A DNA stretch of 64,000 nt from Anisodus tanguticus (taxonomy: Eukaryota > Streptophyta > Magnoliopsida > Solanales > Solanaceae), in the NCBI GenBank assembly GCA_034509755.1, contig CM067552.1, positions 19,464,753 to 19,528,752 of the forward strand. The letters run 5' to 3'. Positions 38,803 through 50,319 of the stretch are shown here, in pieces (the first letter of the stretch is position 1; each line of letters begins with the position of its first letter). The notes beneath the pieces are model-generated. The model was not told the origin of the DNA and did no database searches. It saw only the letters and a program-made list of their open reading frames with translations. A program made the position numbers and the translations under genes.

Positions 38803-40503
38803 TGATGTATATAAGGAGGGGTGTTGGACGATAAGTGGGTCGGGACTTGGTTATAAATCAGTCGACCCAAAATTGGACACAAAAAGGTGGTTCTCAGTTT
38901 CTAGTCGGGCAGTGGGGTTTTGGTGGTTTAGACGGGTGGACTTAAGTGGAGTTGGGTCAAAGCGTTTTATGGGAGTGTTGTGGACACGTTAAGGATTGTG
39001 TTAGTGATCTGAACTTGGTGGTTTGATAGTGGCAAGGCCACGAAACAAAACTGAACCAATGAGGTTCCCGACAGGGTGTATTATGCGGACAATTTGATTT
39101 TATCAAGGTTGGATAGGAAATTGTGAGTGGTTTTAGTCAATAACCTATGAAGGGGGTGTTTGTGAAGTACTGTGGGAGGTAACGATGATCGGTATCTAGT
39201 GTAGTGGGTAAGGTATGCAAACGAGTTGCGAGTAATAATCTCGGGTGAAGTATGGTGGATTTGGTTAAGTATTGAATCAATCGATGTGGGTTGAGTGAGA
39301 CACAATCGATATAGCAAGGATATGGACACGGGGCTTTTAATGCGCGAACCGACACCAAGATAAGATGGTGACCAATTCAACAAGGTCAAGCCCAGGGTTT
39401 AAAAGTACAAGCCCGTGAACAAGCTAAGTAAGGTTGGTCGGAAACCTTTAGATAGACCCTAGGCTTAGGCTAGGTTGGATCACACAGTTCCAACGTTCGC
39501 TTACCACCAAGGGGGTTCCTCAAGATTGGGTTTTGATTAGGTCACACAGTCCTAACCAAGACTTACACCGAAGGGAAACCTTATCTTGGGTTCAACTAAG
39601 TCACACAAGTCTTAGCTAAACTTTCTCCAAGGGGTTTGGCTCACACAAGAACCAAAGGCCCACACCAGGACCAACTAAAGATCACAACCCCTGGTTGAAA
39701 CACTTAGAAATGAGTAAGACTCAACTTTTATGTGTCAACAAACTCTACATTTTACAACAGCCTATGGCCTCTATTTATAGTACAAAAGAGATTATTCTAG
39801 AAAGCAAATGAAAAGACACAAACTAACACCTAGTGTGGATGCTTTTGGATTGACTTGGTGACCAAGGGAGTTTGGCAAACCCTTCCTCTTTCCTATGCCA
39901 AAATTGTTGTCTCATATGGAATAATATTCATGAACTTAATTCTTCCAACAATATCATCTTCTTGGAATGTGTTGGAAGCTTCCATTCTTGGTATTTGTTT
40001 GGATGATAACTTTGACCAACACTTGCACTTCCCCTTGGCCGATTTTGAGCTCTTCAATGTAGCCAAAATCATGAGTTTGTTAGTCCGTAAATTCTCTCCT
40101 TGAAATCCCCATCTTCTAGATGTCCCTTGTCCTTGCCAACTTGTCCTCTCGGCCTAGTCATCCATTTCCCTTACATCCTTGTCCTTAATTACCTTGTCCT
40201 ATTACATGATACATTAACTATGTCCTAATGGGATCTAAGAGTTATTTACACGTTACACCATGTCCTAAGGAGAACTACAAGCTAAGCTAAGAATTAAAGA
40301 TAAGTTAAAAGAAAACATGGTCTTCGGCCATGACCTACACACAAAGTCAAAATAAAATGTTGCCTTCTTAAACCTTCAAGTCCAATATTCAACCCCACTC
40401 CATATTCCATGCCATTTAAGCACATTATCATCGGATGATCAAGCATCTTCGGAACTCCGAGGATCAAATTGGAACCTTCTGATCACGGGGATTTTTACGT
40501 CAT
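38803..40503 (-). repeat. 3' LTR of the TGATGT-family element
   Basis: Plus-strand edges TGATGTATATAAGG and TTTTTACGTCA. Pairs with 42875-44593. An 82-codon plus-strand frame (39855-40103) is present nearly unchanged in the partner LTR, but it is antisense to the element and I do not count it as a gene. Confidence 0.9.
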
Positions 40504-40559
40504 ACTCCCCTTCTTCAAAAGAATTCATCCTCGAATTCTCGTCACCTAAATGTGGTAAT

Positions 40560-41035
40560 ACTTTTTCAACAACAGGTGTTGATCAAACATTCCCACCATT
40601 AGATAAGTCCGGATGTTTTATCTTGTAGGTGTATTGTTTTAAACTTGCCAAATAGGGATCCGAATATAAGCCCAACGGTTTTGACTTAGAATGATGTTCG
40701 TATTGTGCCAAAAATCCTATAACATATAATGCCTTACCATAGGTAGAATCATGGCACAGTGCACCCTTCAATTTTGTGCTGGAGAAAAAGATGGCATTTA
40801 CTCTAGTTTCATGTTTGGTGTCCAACGTCTCTTCATGACTTGGCATGGTTAAGGCCCGTGCTTCACAAATCATTTTCCTCAAGGCTTCAAAAACTCTTGT
40901 TTCTCCTCGAAACCATTCACACTCATATTTTGTTATTAGCTCGTTGGTAGGGGCAAAATGGTCACAACAATTCTGTATGACATGATGAGAATAAGAAGCC
41001 GAAACAAGGAAACTATTTTCCAGAATTATACACAT
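40560..41035 (-). pseudogene. RNase H-like fragment in the TGATGT-family internal region
   Basis: Minus-strand 41035-40583 includes FEALRKMICEARALTMPSHE and FFSSTKLKGALCHDSTYGKA followed by LYVIGFLAQYEHH, resembling the gypsy RNase H region (FSEKLNGA..YSTYDKELYAL). Catalytic acids of the first block are not recognisable. It lies after, not before, the integrase-like piece, the reverse of normal gypsy order. Confidence 0.6.
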
Positions 41036-41050
41036 AGGCTTGGACCACCT

Positions 41051-41345
41051 TTAGATAGATTTCATCGTGATTAAATTTTCACACATGCCTTCGACTGATG
41101 TGGTGTATCCCATGGATCGTTGTAGCATCTTGTGCATGGAGCTTTCAGAAGAGATTGTAGCATTGCACCATGGCATGATGTAGGTTTTTCCCTGTGGTTC
41201 TCTTGGGTAGCCAAAACTAAGATCCATGTTCATATCTTTCCATGATTGTTTTGGGACCGGCAAATGAGTGTATGGTTTTTGGTGAAAGAACCTTCTAGCC
41301 CTTTGACACGTGGAACACTTTCTTACTATGTCCTTGAACTTGGGG
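41051..41345 (-). pseudogene. Integrase zinc-finger and core start fused to an RT-like scrap
   Basis: Minus strand from about 41345: FKDIVRKCSTCQRARRFFHQ, then PVPKQSWKDMNMDLSFGYPR, the C-x2-C and W-x-D-x-x-M-D blocks of gypsy integrase. At GKTYIMPWCNATISSESSMH it switches to text resembling RT's MPFGLCNAPATFQ motif. The join suggests recombination or template switching within pol. Confidence 0.6.
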
Positions 41346-41347
41346 TC

Positions 41348-41905
41348 TCATTCATGGAACTCCTTTAGCACTTCCAATACCATCGACCTTGGTTCATGCA
41401 TGGTCAACATTATGTGCCTTTGAAGAAGTGTATCCGTCACTATAATGGACCTATCATTTTCATGTCTTGTGGAGGATGTGGGAACTTGTAAGTATGCTAC
41501 CCAATTAGCAAGCCTCAGATTCAACTTCTTTTGCATCACATAATATTCTGAGTTGTAGGTAGAATAAGGACGACGTGTGTCACACAATCTCCCATTATAG
41601 GAAGCCATGGATTCTTGGTTCCGAAGTAAGATGACTCCATCATCACGTTAAACTCCAAGTTTCAGAATAGGGGCAGTAAGGGCCCAAGAGTTTTGAGTTA
41701 ATTGACGAGGAAAGGAAGCCGAATCAGGGAAACCTTTTGCCACACTTCCATTCAACGGTTCGGGCCAACTTTGGAGAGTTAACTCTATAGATGGAACATT
41801 ATGCATGCCACCGGGTAATGCGATATAGCCCATAGGTGATTGTAGCACCTTGTGGATGGAACTCACGGGAGGACTTGGGAAATTGCACAACCCAAATGGA
41901 ATCAC
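41348..41905 (-). pseudogene. RT-like and unassigned polyprotein fragments
   Basis: At 41905-41648 the frame starts IPFGLCNFPSPPVSSIHKVL, similar to the RT core (PFGLCNAPATFQ) and to the scrap at 41180-41100, so the same motif occurs twice. At 41608-41348 a frame (NSEYYVMQKKLNLRLANWVA...HIMLTMHEPRSMVLEVLKEF) leads into the integrase piece; it resembles the region upstream of integrase only weakly. Confidence 0.5.
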
Positions 41906-42306
41906 AAGCTATTCATAACAATTATGCTTCATTTTGGAAGTCGTCCTTTTTCATCTCCTTATCAGATCCTCATGTGTTGCCAGCCACTTCTCAACTCTAT
42001 CTTGGCGCACAATTTGGTCCCACTCAACTCATCAACAAGGTCTTTCAACCTCGGCATAGGAAGTGTGCACCCCATAATGATGGTGTCGACCTTTCGGTCT
42101 TCAATATTCGTGTGCCAAGTTTCATTCTCTTTCGGATTGCATCAATAGTCTTGGTGAGTAGACAATGAACTACTTGAAAATAAATCAGGAGCAAGTTCAC
42201 CATCTTCCATCGATAGTGTTCCGGGTGCAAGACCATTCGCACATACGTCTTCCGATTCCTCTAAGAGTTCCTCCGAATCATCATATATAGAACTTCCCTT
42301 CTTAAG

Positions 42307-42860
42307 TTATTCCCCTATCTTTTGTGCATCAAGTAAGGGGGTCTCAGGTTCATCTTGTTCTTCAAGTAGTATGGGTTGCTTAATAGCCAAGTAAAACCCA
42401 CACTCTCGATACTTTTCTCTAATTACAACTCGGGAAATAGGACATTTACTTACAAAGTGTCCTAATTCTTGGCATTGAAAACACTTCTTTCTCTTTTTAT
42501 CTAATACCTTTGTAACTTCTATACTTTTGTGGTTATACAAAGGATTAGTAAAAGAGTTGCTACCCCTTTTTATATTTTTATCTTTCTTTACACCTTCGTG
42601 ACAATACAAGGGGTTAGTAAAAATAGTACTACCCATTTTCTTCACATTGGTGGGCCATACATAGGACTTTGGGACACTTTCATTTCAAGCTTTGGACTAT
42701 TTCGTACAACCCTTGACTTGGAATTGTTACTCACGGTATGCCTTGCAAATTCTTCTCTCAATATTTGCGCATGTTTCGCCAAAACTTCCCATACGACCCT
42801 CTGTAGTTCTTCGTTGTTCATGTGAGCCATAGCGTTAAAGCGTAGGATGGGATGGCCTCT
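42307..42860 (-). pseudogene. Gag with intact CCHC zinc knuckle, TGATGT-family
   Basis: Two minus-strand frames meet near 42643. The first (42872-42642) contains MNNEELQRVVWEVLAKHAQI and REEFARHTVS. The second (42645-42307) is basic, repeats a SFTNPLYNHK-type phrase twice, then has CFQCQELGHFVSKC, a perfect C-x2-C-x4-H-x4-C knuckle. It starts within a few bases of the PBS, giving almost no leader. It would bind element RNA. The one-step frame break may be real decay or a programmed shift. Confidence 0.7.
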
Positions 42861-42872
42861 CTCTGATACCAA
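42860..42872 (-). other. Primer-binding site, Met tRNA, of the TGATGT-family element
   Basis: Minus strand TTGGTATCAGAGA, two bases inside the 5' LTR edge at 42875. Confidence 0.85.
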
Positions 42873-42874
42873 TA

Positions 42875-44593
42875 TGATGTATATAAGGAGGGGTGTTGGA
42901 TGGTAAGTGGGTCGGGTCTTGGTTATAAATTGGTCGACCCAAAATTTGACACAAAAAGGTGGTTCTTGGGTTCTAGATTTCTAGCCGGGCAGTGGGTTTT
43001 TTGTGGTTTAGATGGGTGGACTTAAGTGGAGTTGGGTCAAGGTATTTTATGGGGGTGTTGTGGACACGTTAAGGTGTGTTGGTGATCGGAACTTAGTGGT
43101 TTGATAGTGGCAAGGCCACAGAACAGAACTGAACCAGTGAGGTTCTCAGCATGGTGTATTATGCGGATAGTTTGATTTTGTCGTGGTTGGACAGGAAGTT
43201 GTGAGTGGTTTTCGTCAATAACCTGTGGAGGGGGTGTTTGTGAAGTACTGTAGGAGGTAAAGGTGTTTGGTATATAGTAGGTTGGGTGAATATTAAACAC
43301 GAGTAGCCAGATGAAAGCTCGAGTAAATGATGGTTGACTTGGTTAATTCTTGGTATGGTTGATATGGTTTATGTGAGGTACGGTCGATATGCCAAGGATA
43401 GAGACATGGGGGTTTTACTGCCCGATTCGACACCAAGGAGATGGTGACCAATTCAACAAGGTGAAGCCCGGGGTTGCTAAGTACAAGACCGTGAACAATC
43501 AAAGTAAGGTTGGTCGAAAACCTTTAGATAAACCCTAGGCTTAGGCTAGGTTGGATCACACAGTTCCAACATTCGCTTACCACCAAGGGGGTTCCTCAAG
43601 CTTGGGTTTTAATTAGGTCACACAGTCTTAACCAAGACTTACACCAAAGGGAAACCTTAGCTTGAGTTCAACTAAGTCACACAAGTCTTAGCTAAACTTA
43701 CTCCAAGGGGCTTGGCTCACACAAGAACCAAAGGCCCACACCAAGACCAACTAAAGATCACAACCCCTGGTTGAAACACTTAGAAATGAGTAAGACTCAA
43801 CTTTTATGTGTCAACAAACTCTACATTTTACAACTGCCTATGGCCTCTATTTATAGTACAAAAGAGATTATTCTAGAAAGCAAATGAAAAGACACAAACT
43901 AACACCTAGTGTGGATGCTTTTGGATTGACTTGGTGACCAAGGGAGTTAGGCAAACCCCTCCTCTTTCCTATGCCAAAATTGTTGTCTCCTATGGAATAA
44001 TATTCATGAACTTAATTCTTCCAACAATATCATCTTCTTGGAATGTGTTGGAAGCTTCCATTCTTGGTATTTGTTTGGATGATAACTTTGACCAACACTT
44101 GCACTTCCCCTTGGCCGATTTTGAGCTCTTCAATGTAGACAAAATCATGATTTTGTTAGTCCGTAAATTTTCTCCTTGAAATTCCCATCTTCTAGATGTC
44201 CCTTGTCCTTGCCAACTTGTCCTCTCGGCCTAGTCATCCATTTCCCTTACATCCTTGTCCTTAATTACCTTATCCTATTACATGATACATTAATTATGTC
44301 CTAATGGGAGCTAAGAGTTATTTACACGTTACACCATGTCCTAAGGAGAACTACAAGCTAAGCTAAGAATTAAAGATAAGCTAAAAGAAAACATGGTCTT
44401 CGGCCAAGACCTACACACAAAGCCGAAATAAAATGTTGCCTTCTTAAACCTTCAAGTTCAATCTTCAATCCCACTCCATAATCCATGCCATTTTAAGCAC
44501 ATTATCATCGGATGATCAAGTATGTTCAGAACTTCGAGCTTATCACTTCAAGGACCAAATTGGAACCTTGAGCTCACGGGGATTTTTACATCA
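42875..44593 (-). repeat. 5' LTR of the TGATGT-family element
   Basis: 1719 bp; the plus strand reads TGATGTATATAAGGAGGGG at the left edge and GGGGATTTTTACATCA at the right. The terminal inverted repeat is thus at least 7 bp (TGATGTA/TACATCA). Partner of 38803-40503. Confidence 0.92.
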
Positions 44594-44598
44594 AGTAA
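44594..44598 (+). other. TGATGT-family element target duplication, right copy
   Basis: AGTAA, matches 38798-38802. Confidence 0.9.
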
Positions 44599-45799
44599 GA
44601 GAGGGAGAAGAAAGACCTTTTGACTTATTTGATACCATATATTTAGGCTTGAGCTTGAGTAGTACTTTCCTCTGAGTGCTTGAGTGTTAATATAAAATAG
44701 CAGATTTTTGACACCTAGACTCAGGAATGTGACTCTGTACATATCTTGTTCTTATTTTGTTGTTCGCTATGACCATATATTTCCTAGATTAGAACTGATC
44801 CATCTTGATTGATACTTGTGCCATGTATGGTAAGGATATTCTACATATATTTCATGTTTTGCATCACAATCTAGAACTTTTCCTGCATGTTATTGAAGCG
44901 AAATAAAAAGTGTTGCTTTGTTTAGAAGATGATAATAGGCTTTCTTTGATATGTCTTGTGAATTTTAGCCTTTTCAAAAAATTTCACAACTAGTTAGCCC
45001 TTTGAGCCTGTAGCCGTTTGTTGTTAGCCATATTTTTTCCTTGATCCTTTTGTTTGAATCCCTAGTTTTTGCAACCCTGCTTCCTTGAGCACTGTAGCTT
45101 AGACTGTGATAATAATTGATAAGTTTGAAGAAAGGGATGGTCGAGTTAAAGCGTTCTTGATATGAGGAAAATACTTGTGAAATAATTGATGAAGAGAGGG
45201 CTGAAAAATGAAGTTAAAATGTGAAAATTATGAGCGATGAAGTCTAAAACTAGTGCAAAGTGCTTAGGGATGTGAAAGTCATTATTACATAATTTTCCTA
45301 CCCATTCCCTAGCCAACATTACAACCCGTTAAAGTCCCATTTGGTTCTATTAGAGCACACTTAATTAATAGATATGTATATAATGGGCAAGTCTATGGTT
45401 CTTTGTGCATACATGTTAATCCTTTTGTGAGTGAGAGAGTTGTTCTTTGATGCCAAGTCCTTAAATTATATTCACTCTGTGATTTGAGTGTGTGGACTAT
45501 TTCTTCTTGTGAGGGAACTTGTTTCATGACAGATATGTGATGTTACTAGCTTCTTTGATAGGGTAGGTGAGCGAGTTTAAATTTGATGAGTTAGAGTATG
45601 CCTTTGAGGTTAAGTGGTTAGAAGTTTGTTGTTTGCTTTTATATCTTGCATGATGATCAGAAAGTATATATTTGATTATTTAACTTGCTATAAGGCCTAA
45701 TTATTGGTATCAATCAAAGTGGTGGTGTGTCTAGGCTTGATTTATTGAGGGTGTGTTTAGTGTTTTTCGAGGACGAACAATGATTTAAGTGTGTTACGG
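44599..45799 (+). mobile_element. Internal region of the Athila-like element, right part
   Basis: Non-coding, AT-rich 3' internal DNA leading to GTTTTTCGAGGACGAACAAT and the second LTR. Its last about 680 bp (from near 45118) recur at 47395-48058. Confidence 0.7.
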
Positions 45800-46605
45800 T
45801 GATGTTAGGTGTATTTATACTCTTTTCCGCCATATTTTACCAATATTTATACTTTGTTTTAAGATATAAATCCACTAAACACACCTAAATATTATTTACT
45901 TCGCGATATATAGCTAATATGTGTTATTATTGAATCTAGATATTTTATGTTGAAAATGCTTCATTTTCGAAAAGAAGAGATTAAAATCGTCGAAGTGTGG
46001 AACAAGAGCTCACGACCTTGCCAAGCGAATAGCTAGTTGCCAAGCTCGCTCAGAGAGCAGGAATATTGAAGATGGGAAATTTAGCTTGAGCCTAAAGAGA
46101 AAAGGAAGGGAGACATAAGGGAGACACAATTATGATGGTAATGATTGAAGAATAATTGTGTTATGATTTGAGAATAAGTGAATAAAGAATGGAGATATTT
46201 AAAGTGTGCAAAAGCAGAGAACAAACTAAAGGATATATGGTGTTACCTGGCAGTAAACATTGAAGGCGTAAATTGAAGCAATAGTTTGCTTCGCTGGGTG
46301 AATCCCATAGCGAGGCATTGCCTTTCTTTGGGTCTCGCTCAGCGAGCCTAAAGATGTGAGGCAAAAATTATTCCATTTTATTTTGGACTAATTTATTTTG
46401 TCTAGGATTTTTTCCTACACCTATAAATAATTTATAAGACATAGTTTTCAGACAGCATTGGGATAACTTGTGACCCTTAGTTCAGAAGCTTTAGACCTAG
46501 ACAGAGCTAGGAGCCACCGTGGAGGTCCGAGTTATATGGTTTTTCCTTTTCTTCTCCTTACTACTAGTTTCTATTTTTTTTTATATAAATTGTTATTTTT
46601 CAATT
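45800..46605 (+). repeat. Athila-like LTR, 5' portion only
   Basis: Starts TGATGTTAGGTGTATTTATA and follows the 5' LTR for about 800 bp, including the AGCTCGCTCAGAGAGCAGG and CTCGCTCAGCGAGCC words. It breaks off near 46605, where inverted Athila sequence begins. Confidence 0.8.
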
Positions 46606-47330
46606 ACAATTATTACATTACAAACTCGGGTTGCCTCCCGAGAAGCGCCTGATTTAACGTCATTGCACGACACAAGTCTCTCAATTAATCATCAATAAAG
46701 GGCACCTGATCCTTCTCCTTTTCAATATTGACACCCCAATAATGTTTGAGACGTTGGCCATTCACCAAGAACGTGTGCGCCCCATTCAATGCTTGTATCT
46801 CTACTGCTCCATGAGGCATGTTTTTCGTCACCACAAATGTTCCTGACCCATGAGACATTATCTTACCAGGGAATAACCTCAACTTGGAGTTGAACAAAAG
46901 TATCTGCTTCCCTGGCACAAACTCACGATGCTGAATATGCTTATCGTGGTTGAGTTGAACAGTAACCATTCAATTTATGCTAGAAATTTGCTAGAACATT
47001 TGTAATGCTTTTAGTTTATCGCAGAGAGAATAATATTCCAGAGTCGTGGTTGGTTCACCAATCCTATTGCATCGTCTAAGTAACTAACCTTAGCCGATTT
47101 ATTCACGATTGCTAATTAACCAGATTATTAACTATCGTAGTATTCTCCTGAACTACTACTAGCCTATTCAAAATAGTTCTCCGCCTATATTCCTATGGAA
47201 TTGACCTATTAAGAATGTAATTCGTTTAAGGTATTTAATTGAACGTGGTGTCTAGGTATAATCATATCGTATCCACAAATCTTAGTCCTACTTTAGGGAT
47301 AAACATATCACACTCTCGTTGTAGTATATT
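46605..47330 (-). pseudogene. Inverted Athila segment: integrase C-terminus plus LTR piece
   Basis: The minus strand at 46969-46685 encodes an integrase tail: REFVPGKQILLFNSKLRLFP, then GKIMSHGSGTFVV, PHGAVEIQALNG and VNGQRLKHYWG, which fits Athila integrase C-termini. It runs into GACGTTAAATCAGGCGCTTC and GGGAGGCAACCCGAG, the Athila end block. Beyond it, 47030-47325 is the reverse complement of LTR interior (compare 36470-36730). The segment joins LTR to integrase with gag and most of pol deleted, and lies backwards inside a plus-strand LTR. Confidence 0.75.
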
Positions 47331-47394
47331 GGTACTACAAAGTGATGAAAAGACCCTCTTAAAAAGAATGTGACATAAAACAAATTTACTTTAA

Positions 47395-48058
47395 AAAAGA
47401 ATGGTTAAAGCATTCTTGATATGAGGGAAATACTTGTGAAATAATTGATGAAGAGAGGGCTGAAAATGAAGTTAAAAGGTTAAAATAATGGGTGATGAAG
47501 TCTAAAAGTAGTGCAAAGTTTTCAGGGAAGTGTAAGTCATTATTACATAATTTTCCTACCCATCACCAAGCCAACATTATAACCCGTTAAAGTCTTATTT
47601 GATTCTATTCAAGCACACTTAATTATTAGAGATGTACATAATGGGTAAGCCTATGGTTCTTTGTGCATACATGTGAATTATTTTGTGAGTGACAAAGGTG
47701 TTCTTTGATGATAAGTTCTTAAATTATATTCATTCTTTGATTTGAGTGTGTGGACTATTTCTTCTTGTGAGGGCACTTGTTTCATGAAAGATAGGTTATG
47801 TTATTAGCTTCTTTGGCAGAGTAGGTGAGCGAGTTTAAATCTGATGAGTTAGAGTCCGTCTTTGAAGTTAGGAGGTTAGAAGTTTGTTGTTTGCTTGTAT
47901 ATCTTGCATGATGATCAGGAAGTGTATATTTGATGGTTTAAGTTGCTATAAGGCCTAATTATTGGTATCAATCAAAGTGGTGGTATTCCTAGGCTTGATT
48001 TATTAAGGGTGTGTTTAGTGTTTGTTCGAGGATGAACAGAGGTTCAAATGTGGGGTGG
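47395..48058 (+). repeat. Duplicate of the Athila-like internal 3' end
   Basis: Closely similar to 45118-45799 (both contain TGAGGRAAATACTTGTGAAA then TAATTGATGAAGAGAGGGCTGA). It ends with a purine-rich GTGGGGTGG before the LTR. Confidence 0.8.
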
Positions 48059-49505
48059 TGATGTTATGTATATTTATATGCTTTTCCGCCATATTTTACT
48101 CATATTTATACTTTGTTTTAGATCTAAATGCATTAAATACACCTAACATATATTGACTATTTGCGATATCAAGCTAATATGTGCGTTATTATTGAATGTA
48201 GGTACTCTATGTTAAAAATGTCTTGTTTCACAAAAGAAAAAATCAAAATTAACCAAGTGTGGAACAAGCGCAGTGGGACCTCGCTAAGCGAAGCCCAAAG
48301 CAAGCGAATTGCTGTTCTCATGCTCGCCCATCGAGCATGAATGTTGAAGATAAAAAATTTAGCTAAGGCATGAAGAGAATTCACGTTGAGTTGAGTGGAG
48401 ACATCACATGATAGTCTCATGATTAATTATGATGGTTCAACATAAGGGACCAATGATTGGAACTAAAGAATGGCAAAAGAAACAATTGTGCAACAAAAGA
48501 GAACAAAGGAATAAAATTATGTTCCTAATTGAATTGTAGCAAACATGGAAAGGAAAAAGTTTGGAAAAATGCAGTACAAGAAAAAGAAAGAAAGTGGAAG
48601 CTGGCAATTGGTTTCCTCACTAGGCGAAGCCCAAAGCAAGGCGCTTTGTGGCTCGCTCAGCGAGGCCTCAATACTCGAATTAAAAAATTCGACCCAATTC
48701 GTTTTGGACACGGTTATTTTATTTGGGATTTTTTGTACACATATCAATAGTCCCTAAGACAAATTTTTACACAATTTTGGGATAACTTGTTGAACCGTGG
48801 AGGCCAGAGTTATTGGGTTCTCCCTTTTCTTATCCTTACTACTAGTTTCTATGTTTCTTTGTATGAATTATTGTTTTTCATCCATGTCTATGTGGAGCTA
48901 ATCTTCGGGTTCTAGGGTTGTGGTATAGCCATGAATATTTATGTTTGATGATTATTTCTATCTTAATACGAGTTGTTGAGTTTGATTATTTGGCCAACAG
49001 TTAGGTTCTAACGACTATCTAATGTACATGCTTGGGAAAGATGTTGTTATATTAGAGAAGGGTTAAAGAGAGCGTGATCTGATTATCCCTAAAGCAGGGC
49101 TAGGATTTGTGGCTAGGATAGGAATATACCTAGACACCGCGTTCAATTAAATACCATGGACGAATTGCATTCTTAACAGGTCAATTCCATAGGAATATAG
49201 GCGGCGGACTATTTTGAATCCGCGAGTAGTGGTTTGGGAGAATACTATGAGATTACAAATCGGGTTAATTAACAATTGTCGATAATTCGAATTAAGGGGA
49301 AATAGTTTGAGAACTCATTAGGATTGGTGAACCAACCACAACCCTATAATTATAACTCTCGAAATTCATTTCTTATTTAGATAATTAAAATTAGTTCGAT
49401 TTTGTAAATAGTTAATCATATGTCCCTGTGGGTACGATATCTGGACTTAAAATCCTATATTACTTCTACGACAATGTATACTTGTGTCTACGTTTGGGAG
49501 AAACA
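48059..49505 (+). repeat. Terminal 3' LTR of the Athila-like element
   Basis: 1447 bp, TGATGTTATG...GAGAAACA. It carries word-cluster variants CTCGCTAAGCGAAGCCCAAA (48285) and GCTCGCTCAGCGAGGCC (48650). Its right flank ATTAT completes the target duplication. Confidence 0.88.
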
Positions 49506-49510
49506 ATTAT
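49506..49510 (+). other. Athila-like element target duplication, right copy
   Basis: ATTAT, matches 35410-35414; LINE coding resumes directly after it. Confidence 0.9.
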
Positions 49511-50130
49511 CCTGGTAAAATCTGGTCTAGTGGGAAGGTAGTTAGAAATCATGGAAAATTTATTATTGTTAAAGACAACAAAATTTTTACAATGAAAAAG
49601 AACCCTAGAAAATTTATAGATGGTAAGCTTATCAATGGTATTGTTGCAGAAAAGGGAGTATCTATACAAAGTAAATTTGCTGCATTAGAATAAGAGAATG
49701 CTAGTATTGAAAAGAAGAGTGCTAGTACTGAGAGGGAGGATGAGCAACAAAAGGATGATCAATATTTCTCTCTGGTACATGATGAAGTAGATGCGGTGAG
49801 GGATTTTGCAGAACATTCTCACACACATGATAAGGTGCAAAAGACAGAAAATGTGTTGGTGGCATCTTCAAGTGTAGCTAAAGAGCCTAGTGAGAAGGAA
49901 TTAGCAATGTTAGGCTTCCCATTTTCTTTAAAACAGGGAGATAGAGTATATGGAAAGGCTGATATATCTTTGGATGAGGGTGAGATAAGCGATGAGTTGG
50001 TAATGGAGCAGGATCTATCAGAGTCATCTAGTATGGTTCCTAAAAATATTGATCAGGATACTGCAATAGATCTATGCTTACACAAGTTGAATATAGTTGA
50101 TATTAGTAAGGCTACATCATTGGAATAGGT
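49511..50130 (+). pseudogene. LINE ORF, linker between zinc knuckle and RT
   Basis: It continues the frame left at 35414: GKIWSSGKVVRNHGKFIIVK, KNPRKFIDGKLINGIVAEKG, then an acidic Ser/Glu-rich linker to 50128 (DLCLHKLNIVDISKATSLE). Stops at 49691 and 50128 break it. The linker text is typical of Solanaceae L1 ORFs as I know them. The next 190 bp are out of frame and hold no endonuclease. Confidence 0.75.
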
Positions 50131-50319
50131 GATAAATGTGGATGAGCAGAAGGACATGGGAGAAGGGTAAAAAATCTCCTACGTCTGTGGAGAAGGAGGG
50201 TGATACTAAGGTGGATGATAACAATAATGTTAATAGGGAAGTAGAAGGTGAAGAAGCTATTATATCTACCAATATGGTTGTTATATTTAATCAGAGTTTT
50301 GAAGAGGATGGGCTTCTCT

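Larger units (their letters stand above)
38803..44593 (-). mobile_element. Complete TGATGT-family LTR retrotransposon, non-autonomous
   Basis: 5.79 kb, bounded by perfect AGTAA duplications and two LTRs of about 1.7 kb. On the minus strand: 5' LTR 44593-42875, Met PBS about 42871-42860, gag with an intact zinc knuckle, a scrambled set of pol fragments, polypurine tract (GAAGAAGGGGAGTA) near 40504-40517, and 3' LTR 40503-38803. The 2.37-kb internal region is too short for a full gag-pol. The LTRs are very alike by eye, so this is the youngest insertion of the nest. Confidence 0.92.
35415..49505 (+). mobile_element. Athila-like LTR retrotransposon with rearranged 3' end, carrying a nested element
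   Basis: LTR edges are TGATGTTAGG at 35415 and ...GAGAAACA at 49505, flanked by ATTAT duplications. A PBS for Asp tRNA follows the 5' LTR. The internal region is non-coding or tiny-ORF sequence without pol (37004-38802 and 44599-45799), interrupted by the TGATGT-family element. The 3' part is odd: an incomplete second LTR (45800-46605), an inverted piece (46605-47330), a second copy of the internal 3' end (47395-48058), then the terminal LTR. It is non-autonomous and presumably used Athila proteins supplied in trans. Confidence 0.85.

Noticed and set aside
39855..40103. 82-codon plus-strand frame repeated nearly identically at 43931-44179
   Set aside because: Its conservation is explained by the two LTRs being recent duplicates of each other; it is antisense to the element and broken in copies at 24700 and 55400.
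41836..42168. 110-codon plus-strand frame
   Set aside because: Shadow of the minus-strand polyprotein fragments of the TGATGT-family element.
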